Shown here: one piece after another, positions 11,233 to 20,094 of the stretch | Layout: each line of letters opens with the position of its first letter | How positions within the stretch are numbered: the stretch's first letter is position 1 | Assembly (NCBI RefSeq): GCF_016629565.1 | Contig: NZ_AP023057.1 | Span: 1-64,000, forward strand | Length of the DNA: 64,000 bases | Direction: 5' to 3' | DNA from: Nitratiruptor sp. YY08-10 | Lineage (GTDB): Bacteria > Campylobacterota > Campylobacteria > Campylobacterales > Nitratiruptoraceae | The notes under the pieces: generated by a model | Database searches by the model: none | Told to the model about the DNA's origin: nothing | What the model saw: the letters and a program-made list of their open reading frames with translations, nothing else | Made by a program: the position numbers and the translations under genes

Positions 11233-12108
11233 ATGAAAAAACTCTTCGTGAGTTTTGCAGCTGCTTCACTGTTAGTCAGTGGTGCTTTTGCTTCTGTTGC
11301 AAGTAAAGCTGAATCAAACAAAGCTGTCGCGCAAGCAAAAACAGAAGTCAAAAAAGAGCAAAAAGAGCTCAAAATAGTACAAGAGGCTGTTGATGCAGTT
11401 GCATTGACCAATAAAGTACTCGCAGAGCTGGAAAAAGGAAATAAAGACAAGGCTATCAAAGATCTTGAAGATGCGATTGGAAAGCTTGAAGTAGTACTGA
11501 GTGCTCCCAACGCTCCGGCACTTATTCCAATCGACAGTGCAATCGAAGTTGTCGATTTTCCAGGGACCCTGCAAGATATCAAAACTGCGATTATTAGTGC
11601 AAAGGCGTTGTTAGCGCAAAATAAAATCCAAGAAGCACGAGCGATTCTCGATACGTTACGAAGCGAAATTGTGTTAAAAGTTGTCAATCTTCCATTAGCT
11701 TCCTATCCAGCGGCATTGAAATTAGCTGCTAAATTTTTGCATGAAAACAGAATCAATGAAGCAAAAAATGTGCTCAATCAAGCACTCGCAACATTTGTTG
11801 AGGTGGATGTTGTCACACCTATTCCACTTTTACAAGCGATTCATTTAGTGGAAGTGGCGAAAGATGTAGCGAAAAAAGATAAGAAAAAAGCGCTTGAAAT
11901 GCTTGATGAGGCAAAAAGGGATTTGAAAAAAGCCGAAGCTCTTGGATACACAAGCGATTCTGATACAACATACAAGATGTTGGAGGATATGATCGCAAAA
12001 GTAGAAAAAGAGGTGAAAGGAAAAAACAAAGCTGAGAAGCTGTTTGAAGAACTCTTGGAAAAACTCAAAGAGTTTAAAGAAAAAGCTGTGAAAAAAATCA
12101 ATAAATAA
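11233..12108 (+). CDS. YfdX-family secreted helical protein
   Basis: This 291-residue protein starts with a signal peptide (MKKLFVSFAAASLLVSGAFA) and continues as an almost wholly helical, Lys/Glu/Ala-rich mature protein, as in the YfdX family. YfdX of enteric bacteria is a periplasmic, acid/stress-linked protein; its biochemical role is not settled. Two internal stretches resemble each other (KALLAQNKIQEARAIL and KFLHENRINEAKNVL), suggesting TPR-like helical repeats. The C-terminal 100 residues are highly charged and may be coiled coil. It has a textbook AAAGGAGG site and is followed at 11 bases by the histone-fold gene. Confidence 0.75.
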   Translation: MKKLFVSFAAASLLVSGAFASVASKAESNKAVAQAKTEVKKEQKELKIVQEAVDAVALTNKVLAELEKGNKDKAIKDLEDAIGKLEVVLSAPNAPALIPIDSAIEVVDFPGTLQDIKTAIISAKALLAQNKIQEARAILDTLRSEIVLKVVNLPLASYPAALKLAAKFLHENRINEAKNVLNQALATFVEVDVVTPIPLLQAIHLVEVAKDVAKKDKKKALEMLDEAKRDLKKAEALGYTSDSDTTYKMLEDMIAKVEKEVKGKNKAEKLFEELLEKLKEFKEKAVKKINK

Positions 12109-12119
12109 AGGAGAAAACC

Positions 12120-12566
12120 ATGGCAGTAGTAGGATTTCATCATTTAGAGGAACTGTTTCGAAGAGGTGCGAGTCTAGATATCAAAAAGGGACATGCAAAA
12201 GAGGTAACAGATATTGTGGAGCAAAAACTGTATGATTTGCTTTTAATGGGACAAAAAGCGGCAAAATACAATAATAGAGATGTTATATGGAAATATGATC
12301 TTCCTATAACAAAAGGCTTGGAAGAGACGATCAATGAGTTTAAAAAACTGGAACAAGAGATAGAGCTGAAAGATATTTTGGAGCGTCTTGCAACCTATCC
12401 TCCTCTTTTGGAGTTGGAAGCGGAGCTTGAAAAGAGCCTTCCTGAGATTGTAGGTGGTTTGACACTTGTTTTGGCAAGAATCATGAAAAAACTGGATGAA
12501 GAAAACAGAACAGTGACACATGAGCTTATTGAAAAAGCAAAAGGTGTCATGGATTTGACATTATAG
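12120..12566 (+). CDS. DUF1931 bacterial double histone-fold protein
   Basis: The 148-residue protein matches the DUF1931 family, whose Aquifex aeolicus member is known to fold as two fused histone folds in one chain. Visible features are the FHHLEELFRRGASLDIKK start, a first helix-strap-helix segment through about residue 70 (including RDVIWKYDLPITKGL, a histone-like beta strap), and a second unit from about 75 to 148 (ELKDILERLATYPPLLELE and onward). It has no signal peptide and should be cytoplasmic. Whether it binds DNA is unproven; the fold suggests compaction or a nucleoid role. It sits 11 bases after yfdX and 9 before hdeD, with AAGGAG upstream. Confidence 0.75.
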   Translation: MAVVGFHHLEELFRRGASLDIKKGHAKEVTDIVEQKLYDLLLMGQKAAKYNNRDVIWKYDLPITKGLEETINEFKKLEQEIELKDILERLATYPPLLELEAELEKSLPEIVGGLTLVLARIMKKLDEENRTVTHELIEKAKGVMDLTL

Positions 12567-12575
12567 GAGGCTGTT

Positions 12576-13142
12576 ATGGTTGGTTATCAAAATATGCTCG
12601 ATAACAAAGAGCTACTGAAAAATTTTGAAAAGCACTCCAAAATTGCTGGAGTGATCTTTCTGCTTTTAGGATTAGTGGGAATTTTCTTTCCCGCTATCAT
12701 GAGTTTGACGACAGCCTATTTCGTTGCTTTTTTATTTATATTCAGTGGGATTACCATTGGATATCATACATGGCAGACAGATAAAAAGGACTGGCTTGGA
12801 TGGCTTAAAGCCTTTATTTACTTTTTAACAGGAGCACTCGTTATTTTCTTTCCACTTCCTGGAGTTGCAGCACTTGGAATCATTTTGGCCATCTACTTTT
12901 TTATGGATGGTTTTGCCTCTTTTGCTTTGTCTGGACAGATGAAGGGAGAGAATAAGTATTGGTGGCTTATTTTGCTTAATGGAATTTTGTCAATTGTTAT
13001 AGGCGTGATCTTTTTAATCGGTTGGCCGTTTAGTTCACTGTTTTTAGTGGGTCTTTTTGTTGGAATCAGCCTTTTCTTTGATGGAATCATTCTTCTTACG
13101 ATGAGCTCCCAAATCAAAAAACTGGAAGACGACAACTCTTAA
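12576..13142 (+). CDS. HdeD-family (DUF308) membrane protein
   Basis: The 188-residue inner-membrane protein has six predicted helices arranged as pairs, typical of the HdeD/DUF308 family. E. coli HdeD contributes to acid resistance at high cell density by an unknown mechanism. The repeated helix pairs carry FFPA/FFPLPG turns and FxxSGI/FxDG motifs that recur through the family. It begins 9 bases after the histone-fold gene with TAGGAGG upstream, making a three-gene unit with yfdX, and is followed by a GC-rich hairpin. A link to acid or envelope stress is inferred from family and neighbours. Confidence 0.8.
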   Translation: MVGYQNMLDNKELLKNFEKHSKIAGVIFLLLGLVGIFFPAIMSLTTAYFVAFLFIFSGITIGYHTWQTDKKDWLGWLKAFIYFLTGALVIFFPLPGVAALGIILAIYFFMDGFASFALSGQMKGENKYWWLILLNGILSIVIGVIFLIGWPFSSLFLVGLFVGISLFFDGIILLTMSSQIKKLEDDNS

Positions 13143-13152
13143 TCTTCATTGG

Positions 13153-13170
13153 AAAGGGGTTTGCCCCTTT
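13153..13170 (+). terminator. Stem-loop after hdeD-like gene
   Basis: AAAGGGG (13153-13159), loop TTTG, CCCCTTT (13164-13170) form a perfect 7-bp stem just after the stop codon. The following CACTGTTTTG is only weakly U-rich, so this may be a partial terminator or attenuator between hdeD and the DUF505 gene. Confidence 0.5.
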
Positions 13171-13196
13171 CACTGTTTTGCTACATTTGTTGCTGA

Positions 13197-15104
<1,908 letters not shown>

Positions 15105-15181
15105 AATGCAACAAAAGTCGCAGAAAAATTAAGTAAAAAGATGTAAACTATTATTACAAATATCCCATAAAGGAGGAAAAT

Positions 15182-16003
15182 ATGGGATTCAATGAAAAGC
15201 TGCAAGAGATATTGGATTCTCAAGTGGATGTTGTCAAAAAGGTGATGAACCTTGTAAGTGAGAGTATCGATGAACTCAAAGAAAAAGCAAAAGCAGAAAA
15301 GCGCTCTTTGGATGAGGTAATCGATGAGATTTTACAAAAAGTAAATATAAATAAGAAGGAGGGGAGCATGGGAATGCCATTACTTGGAGACAAGTTTCCA
15401 TCAATCAATGTCCAAACAACACATGGACCAATGAGTTTACCAGATGATTTGAAAGGAAAATGGACAGTACTGTTTAGTCACCCTGCAGACTTTACACCAG
15501 TATGTACAACTGAATTTGTCAGTTTTCAAAAGCATAAAAAAGATTTCGACGCAATTGGTGCGCAGCTTATTGGTTTGTCAATTGACCAAGTATTTAGCCA
15601 TATTAAATGGGTTGAGTGGATTAAGGAAAGACTTGATGTAGAAATCGAATTTCCAATTATAGCTGCAACAGATACATTGGCAGCAAAAATTGGCATGATC
15701 CATCCAAATAAAGGAACCAACACTGTTCGAGCAGTCTTTATCATCGATCCTGAAGGTATTGTGAGAACAATTCTTTACTATCCACAAGAGATTGGTCGAA
15801 ACATTCCTGAAATTGTACGGGCTGTTAAAGCACTTCAAAAAAGTGATGCCGAAGGTGTTGCAACACCTGCTAACTGGCCGGAAAATGAACTCATTGGCGA
15901 TAAGGTTATCATCCCGCCTGCTACTGATTGTGAAACAGCGAAGAAACGAACCGAAGAGTATAGTTGCTACGATTGGTGGTTCTGCTATAAAGAGTCGAAA
16001 TAA
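15182..16003 (+). CDS. Prx6-type peroxiredoxin with N-terminal helical extension
   Basis: Residues 63-273 are a Prx6-type peroxiredoxin that reduces peroxides. The peroxidatic Cys lies in [12 protein letters not shown], and a C-terminal arm with three further Cys ([19 protein letters not shown]) resembles the archaeal Prx6 group. Residues 1-62 form a charged, probably coiled-coil extension not usual in this family. The first ATG has AAAGGAGG, but an in-frame ATG at 15368 also has a perfect AAGGAGG at 15356-15362, so a long fusion and a standard 211-residue enzyme may both be made. A strong terminator follows. TGTAA-N7-TTACA at 15142-15158 may be a regulator site. Confidence 0.9.
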   Translation: MGFNEKLQEILDSQVDVVKKVMNLVSESIDELKEKAKAEKRSLDEVIDEILQKVNINKKEGSMGMPLLGDKFPSINVQTTHGPMSLPDDLKGKWTVLFSHPADFTPVCTTEFVSFQKHKKDFDAIGAQLIGLSIDQVFSHIKWVEWIKERLDVEIEFPIIAATDTLAAKIGMIHPNKGTNTVRAVFIIDPEGIVRTILYYPQEIGRNIPEIVRAVKALQKSDAEGVATPANWPENELIGDKVIIPPATDCETAKKRTEEYSCYDWWFCYKESK

Positions 16004-16007
16004 TTCT

Positions 16008-16038
16008 CAGGCCCTTTGGCCTGATGCTATTTTTTCAT
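16008..16038 (+). terminator. Rho-independent terminator after peroxiredoxin
   Basis: CAGGCC (16008-16013), loop CTTT, GGCCTG (16018-16023) form a perfect 6-bp GC-rich stem, followed by ATGCTA and a run of six T. It closes the stress block and slightly overlaps the end of the opposite-strand gene. Confidence 0.8.
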
Positions 16039-16416
16039 ATATCCTTTTTTCGTATCCTTTTTAATTTTTTGATTTAGCTCAGGAAAAAATACGCTAAATT
16101 CTCCTTTGACTCCCGTTGCTTTGGTTGCCTTTTTGGCAATTTTTTCCTCTTTGAAAAAGAGAAAGTGGTGACCATGAAATTTTTTATCCATATAATGAAA
16201 TAGTTTTTTCCCATCAGAATGGGTTACACGTGCTTTTTGAAGCCGTTGAAAGAAACGTTTGAACTTCTCTCTTCTCTCTTTTTGGGAGAAAAAAAGAGTT
16301 CCTCCAATGACAATAAATAAGATACCGGCTAATATGAGAATAAAAACAAAAAGATGAGTATCACTTCCCGTCGCTGATTTAAATCCATGTGTAGCGCTGA
16401 TGACCCGATCGTTCAT
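16027..16416 (-). CDS. Small single-helix membrane protein, unknown function
   Basis: I do not recognise a family. The 129-residue product (from ATG 16416, preceded by TTTAGGATCTATC) has one strongly hydrophobic helix at about 21-42, then a basic, Lys-rich cytoplasmic tail with several His and aromatic residues (HYMDKKFHGHHFLFF). An in-frame ATG at 16458 would add 14 residues but lacks a good ribosome site. It stands between the peroxiredoxin terminator and the molybdate operon, on the same strand as the latter but 75 bases away. The coding call rests on the intact frame, start signal and plausible topology. Confidence 0.5.
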   Translation of the reverse strand: MNDRVISATHGFKSATGSDTHLFVFILILAGILFIVIGGTLFFSQKERREKFKRFFQRLQKARVTHSDGKKLFHYMDKKFHGHHFLFFKEEKIAKKATKATGVKGEFSVFFPELNQKIKKDTKKGYMKK

Positions 16417-16491
16417 GATAGATCCTAAAAATAAAAAACTATAATAAATATAGCGCAAAAAGATATTTTTTAATTTAAATAAAAATTATAA

Positions 16492-17484
16492 TTAATGCAG
16501 TTTGATAAATGCGGAAGGTGGAACGGATATAGAGTTGGTATCGATTTTTTCTTTGCTTTTGATATATACATATGCGCCATTTTCTGTTTTAAAAATGCCA
16601 AGAAAATGCTCTTTGAACTGTAGCCACTCTATTGATCCATGAAGGGAGTTTTTTGAAGAAGGTTGCAACAAGATCTTTTCGGGTACAATGAGGATATCAC
16701 ACTCTTTTTCGCATCGTATATTGGTTTGAAAGGATGTTTGCAACGAAGGGATGTAAAGAACCCCATCTTTCGTATAGGCTTTGAAGATATTTTTATATCC
16801 AAGATATTTTGCGACAGAAACTGTTTTCGGATGAGAAAAAACCTCCTCTTTTGTACCTGTTTGTTCAATTTTCCCATTGATCATCACAGAGACGGAATCG
16901 GCCAAAAAATAGGCTTCGTCCAAATCGTGTGTTATAAAAAGAGTAGGAATAGAAAACTCTTTTTGCACCCTTTTCAAAAACATCCAAAGCTCTTGCTTCA
17001 ATGTTATATCCAAAGCACTAAATGGTTCATCCAATACAAGAAGTTTTGGTTGAATAGCGAGGGCTCTAAGAAGGGCCACCCTTTGACGTTCCCCTCCGCT
17101 TAAGGTGGATGGATATCGATGAAGCAGTGGTTCAAGACGGCTCAAAGTGAGCAACTCATCGAGAAACTTTTTATCGACATCTTTTTTTTGTGCTTTAATG
17201 CCATACAGGATGTTTTCATGTACATTCATATGGGGGAAAAGGGCCAAATGCTGTGGAACATAACCAAAATTTCTTTCATAGGGTTTGAGTGCAGTGATAT
17301 CTTTTTGATCAAAATAGATTTTTCCAGATTGAGGATGAATTAGCCCGAGAATCAATTTCAAAAGGGTGCTTTTCCCGGCTCCAGATGGACCAAGAAGAGC
17401 ATGGGAAGAAGTAGGCACTGAAAGATTAATCCCTTCGAGAGTGAATGAGCCCATCGTTGCATGTATATTGTGAAGAGCGATCAC
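16492..17484 (-). CDS. modC: Molybdate/tungstate ABC transporter ATPase
   Basis: ModC-type ATPase powers uptake of molybdate or tungstate. The 330-residue protein has Walker A GPSGAGKST (near 33-41), Q-loop YVPQHLALFPHMNV, signature LSGGERQRVALLRALA, Walker B LLVLDEPFSALD and the H-loop THDLDEA, then a C-terminal TOBE-like domain (about 265-330) that may sense oxyanion. It overlaps the permease gene by 4 bases and ends the modABC operon. The metal specificity (Mo or W) cannot be read from sequence; both matter for formate dehydrogenase and periplasmic nitrate reductase in this phylum. Confidence 0.88.
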   Translation of the reverse strand: MIALHNIHATMGSFTLEGINLSVPTSSHALLGPSGAGKSTLLKLILGLIHPQSGKIYFDQKDITALKPYERNFGYVPQHLALFPHMNVHENILYGIKAQKKDVDKKFLDELLTLSRLEPLLHRYPSTLSGGERQRVALLRALAIQPKLLVLDEPFSALDITLKQELWMFLKRVQKEFSIPTLFITHDLDEAYFLADSVSVMINGKIEQTGTKEEVFSHPKTVSVAKYLGYKNIFKAYTKDGVLYIPSLQTSFQTNIRCEKECDILIVPEKILLQPSSKNSLHGSIEWLQFKEHFLGIFKTENGAYVYIKSKEKIDTNSISVPPSAFIKLH

Positions 17485-18260
17485 CTTTGCAACCTTTGTA
17501 GGAGCATTCTTGTAAGAAAGAGTGCTCCAAGACCAAAGGATAGAAGTATCAGAATGATTGTCACTGTACCTTTGATATCTGCCATTTCAAGATGCAGATA
17601 GATAGAAATGGGCAGTGTCTCCGTACGAAAAGGCATCGTTCCTGCAATTGTGAGGGTAGCTCCAAACTCACCAAGTGCTTTTGCCCAGCTAAGAATCATT
17701 CCTGCAATTAGTCCTCTTTTTGCCAAAGGTAAAGTGATAGTAAAAAAGGTATACAAAGGGTTTGCTCCAAGAGTATTTGCCGTATTTTCAAACTCTGTAT
17801 CCACCTCGTCAAACGCCGCTTTTGCAAAGCGGGTCGCAACGCCAACGACAGTTAAAAATTGAGCCAGAACAATGCCACTGAAACTAAAAATAAATGTTAT
17901 AAGATTATTTTGTATCCACTCCCCTAAAGGATTATTGAAAAAGATAAGTACAATGGCTCCAAGGGCTGCAGGAGAGACAACCATAGGGAACTCAAGGATA
18001 GTATCTGTTATGTTTTTCCCAAAAAATTTGTGACGAGAAAGAGCAAAACCTGCCGGTATTGCAATAAGAAGAGCCAAGAGTGTAGCGAGTGTTGCTGCTG
18101 CTAAAGAGGTTTTAATGGCAAAAAGAATCCTGTCAGAATGGAGGTATTCCATAAAATCGGCAGGACTGAAAAAATAGAAAATCGAAGCAATTAAACCACC
18201 ATATACAAAAAGTAGAAAAATGGCAAAACTGACTGATATATGTCTCACCGCTGCATCCAC
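17481..18260 (-). CDS. modB: Molybdate/tungstate ABC transporter permease
   Basis: The 259-residue inner-membrane permease has about six helices and the binding-protein-dependent transport motif (LSWAKALGEFGATLTIAG, the EAA-type loop that docks on the ATPase). This GEFGAT sequence is typical of ModB/WtpB. Its ATG overlaps the end of the binding-protein gene by 16 bases; an in-frame GTG at 18248 would give a 4-base GTGA overlap instead and remains a possible start. It is the middle gene of the modABC operon. Confidence 0.88.
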   Translation of the reverse strand: MDAAVRHISVSFAIFLLFVYGGLIASIFYFFSPADFMEYLHSDRILFAIKTSLAAATLATLLALLIAIPAGFALSRHKFFGKNITDTILEFPMVVSPAALGAIVLIFFNNPLGEWIQNNLITFIFSFSGIVLAQFLTVVGVATRFAKAAFDEVDTEFENTANTLGANPLYTFFTITLPLAKRGLIAGMILSWAKALGEFGATLTIAGTMPFRTETLPISIYLHLEMADIKGTVTIILILLSFGLGALFLTRMLLQRLQR

Positions 18261-19075
18261 TCCTGAGGTACTTTGTATTTGCCTCCTACCGGTTTTTTTG
18301 CACCGATATATTGCTGTGCTTGCTTGATGGTTGCAAAATAGTGGTATTTTGCAAAAATCTTTTGCCCTTCTTGCGAAGTTAGAAAGTCGATAAACTTTTG
18401 GGCTAGTTTTGGATGGCGGCTATATTTGGAAATGGCAATAGGGATATAACCTATACGGACAATTTCACTGGGTTTTAAAGGGATTGTTTCGATTTTTTTA
18501 GGGTTCCAGTAGTGAAACACTCTCCATCCAATCACCGCATCAGCCTGTTTGAGTGCAATAGCATTTGCTGTTTTAGCGCAAGAGCCAGTATAGCCTACAA
18601 GATTGTTTCGAAACTGCTTTTTTTGCTCTGGAGTAAAGTTTTTTTCTAATATCTCAATGGCGTATGCTCCAACACAGACTCCCTGTGGGTTAGCAATGGC
18701 TACTTTAATGCCAGGTTTTGTCAGATCTTTGAGAGAGTGAATATGTTTGGGATTTCCTTTTTGCACATTGATAGCTGAGACCAAATAGACTACGATTTTT
18801 TCGCTTTTGGGATTCACAAGTCCCTTTTTTTTAGCTATCTCCATATAGTCTGAACTGCCAGGAAAGTAGAGATCTCCTTGCTTTGTAAGCTGCATTTGAG
18901 ACAGAACAAAACCGCTGCCGCCAAAGATGATATCTATATGCACTCCCGTTTTTTTCTCGAAGGCTTTGGCAGCTTCCTCAGTTGCAGGTTTACTAGCACT
19001 TCCTGCAAAGATCAAAAGCTGCTCTTTTGCTAAAAGAGCGGTTAGAAAAGCGAAAAGAAGAACTATCTTTTTCAC
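18245..19075 (-). CDS. modA: Molybdate/tungstate ABC substrate-binding protein
   Basis: This periplasmic oxyanion-binding protein of about 276 residues has a signal peptide (KKIVLLFAFLTALLAKEQ) and the ModA-family start LLIFAGSASKPATEEAAKAFEKKTG, where the Ser residues line the anion site, plus the second-lobe segment VGYTGSCAKTANAIALKQADAVIGW. I prefer the GTG at 19075, preceded by GAGGGAGGGGAT, over an upstream ATG at 19096. It is the first gene of modABC. TATAAT on the minus strand at 19099-19104 is a likely -10 element. The mature protein has two Cys (near VCVGAY and GSCAK), possibly a disulfide. Confidence 0.85.
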   Translation of the reverse strand: MKKIVLLFAFLTALLAKEQLLIFAGSASKPATEEAAKAFEKKTGVHIDIIFGGSGFVLSQMQLTKQGDLYFPGSSDYMEIAKKKGLVNPKSEKIVVYLVSAINVQKGNPKHIHSLKDLTKPGIKVAIANPQGVCVGAYAIEILEKNFTPEQKKQFRNNLVGYTGSCAKTANAIALKQADAVIGWRVFHYWNPKKIETIPLKPSEIVRIGYIPIAISKYSRHPKLAQKFIDFLTSQEGQKIFAKYHYFATIKQAQQYIGAKKPVGGKYKVPQEWMQR

Positions 19076-19098
19076 ATCCCCTCCCTCTTTTTTCAAAA

Positions 19099-19104
19099 AT
19101 TATA
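19099..19104 (-). promoter_or_regulatory. -10 element of modABC
   Basis: TATAAT on the minus strand lies 23 bases upstream of the GTG chosen for modA. No molybdate-dependent riboswitch or ModE palindrome was recognised in the 103-base gap shared with the divergent methionine-rich gene. Confidence 0.45.
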
Positions 19105-19178
19105 GCATGTACTATGTTTACACGAAAATTGCACACTCTATTTCGTATAGTATTGGGAATAAAACCAAAGGAGATGTT

Positions 19179-19595
19179 ATGAGACGAGTGACGATATTTG
19201 TAGCTGCAATGGCTTTGATAGGAATGATGGGTTTGCAAGCGAGCGAAATGAAGTGTGGCTCTGGAATGATGCCAAAGAGTGAAAGCAAAATGATGGATAA
19301 AAATGAGATGATGAATAAAAATGGAATGCATAAGTGTAATTCTGGAATGATGCAGAAGATGCAAGAAAAAAATAGTACGAAAAATATGAATAAATGTGGT
19401 GATGGTATGATGAATATGAAACCACAAAGTATGAATATGCCTATGAAAAAAATGATGATGGCAAAATGTGAATGTATGGAAAAGATGAAAAAGATGATGA
19501 AAGAGTGTAAAGCACGTATGAAGCAAATGAAACAAGAGTCTATGCAGATGAAAGATCAAAAAATGATGAAGTGTCCTATATGCGATAAAAAATAG
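19179..19595 (+). CDS. Methionine/cysteine-rich secreted protein
   Basis: This 138-residue product has a signal peptide (MRRVTIFVAAMALIGMMGLQA) and a mature part in which about a quarter of residues are Met, many as MM pairs or GMM/KMM motifs, with eight Cys and many Lys. The closing CPIC is a typical thiolate metal-binding pair. Such composition suits binding of Cu(I) or other soft metals in the periplasm, or a Met-based oxidant sink; no known family was recognised. AAAGGAGATG marks the ATG at 19179. It is divergent from modABC and 13 bases upstream of the GMC dehydrogenase pair, so may share a transcript with it. Confidence 0.7.
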   Translation: MRRVTIFVAAMALIGMMGLQASEMKCGSGMMPKSESKMMDKNEMMNKNGMHKCNSGMMQKMQEKNSTKNMNKCGDGMMNMKPQSMNMPMKKMMMAKCECMEKMKKMMKECKARMKQMKQESMQMKDQKMMKCPICDKK

Positions 19596-19608
19596 ATTAA
19601 AAAGATCG

Positions 19609-20094
19609 ATGGAAAAAAGAAGAGCCTTTTTAATACTCTGTGGCGCCTCTTTTTTTGTTCCAGTCTCAACACTATTGGCTTCGGATCAAAAAAAGATACT
19701 TCAAGCGCTTGTTGAAATTCTCATTCCATATTCTGACAAACAACTACAAGACGCTGCACATAACTATATCATCTATTTTATTTTTACACATCCTACATTA
19801 AATAATCAAAAACGAAAATTTTTGAAAAAATCTCTTCTTTGGCTCAATACATTTTCTATAGAAAAAAAGAGAAAAAGTTTTGATGCCCTTGCAAAGAATG
19901 AGCAACAATACCTACTCGAAGAGCTCCTTGAGCATGACTGGGGCAAAGAGATGATAACTCATTACACAACTTTACTTCTGGAAGCAACACTGGGTGATCC
20001 GATCTATGGCATAAATCCTAAAGGGATGGGATGGGAAAGAGTCGGTTTTACACCAGGATTTCCAAGACCAAAGAGGATATATCGTGGAAGTTGA
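19609..20094 (+). CDS. Gluconate 2-dehydrogenase subunit 3-like protein
   Basis: This 161-residue small subunit belongs to the gluconate 2-dehydrogenase gamma-subunit family, which carries the export signal for its GMC partner. The N-terminus EKRRAFLILCGASFF fits a Tat signal with an adjacent Arg pair, so the folded, FAD-loaded complex is probably sent to the periplasm. The body is helical and ends in GFPRPKRIYRG. It overlaps the catalytic-subunit gene by 11 bases. The usual cytochrome c subunit is not adjacent, so the electron acceptor is unknown. Confidence 0.75.
   Translation: MEKRRAFLILCGASFFVPVSTLLASDQKKILQALVEILIPYSDKQLQDAAHNYIIYFIFTHPTLNNQKRKFLKKSLLWLNTFSIEKKRKSFDALAKNEQQYLLEELLEHDWGKEMITHYTTLLLEATLGDPIYGINPKGMGWERVGFTPGFPRPKRIYRGS

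Noticed and set aside
18993-19559. Minus-strand frame rich in His and Phe
   Set aside because: It is the antisense image of the Met-codon-rich gene (ATG read backwards gives CAT, His), so its His richness is an artefact.
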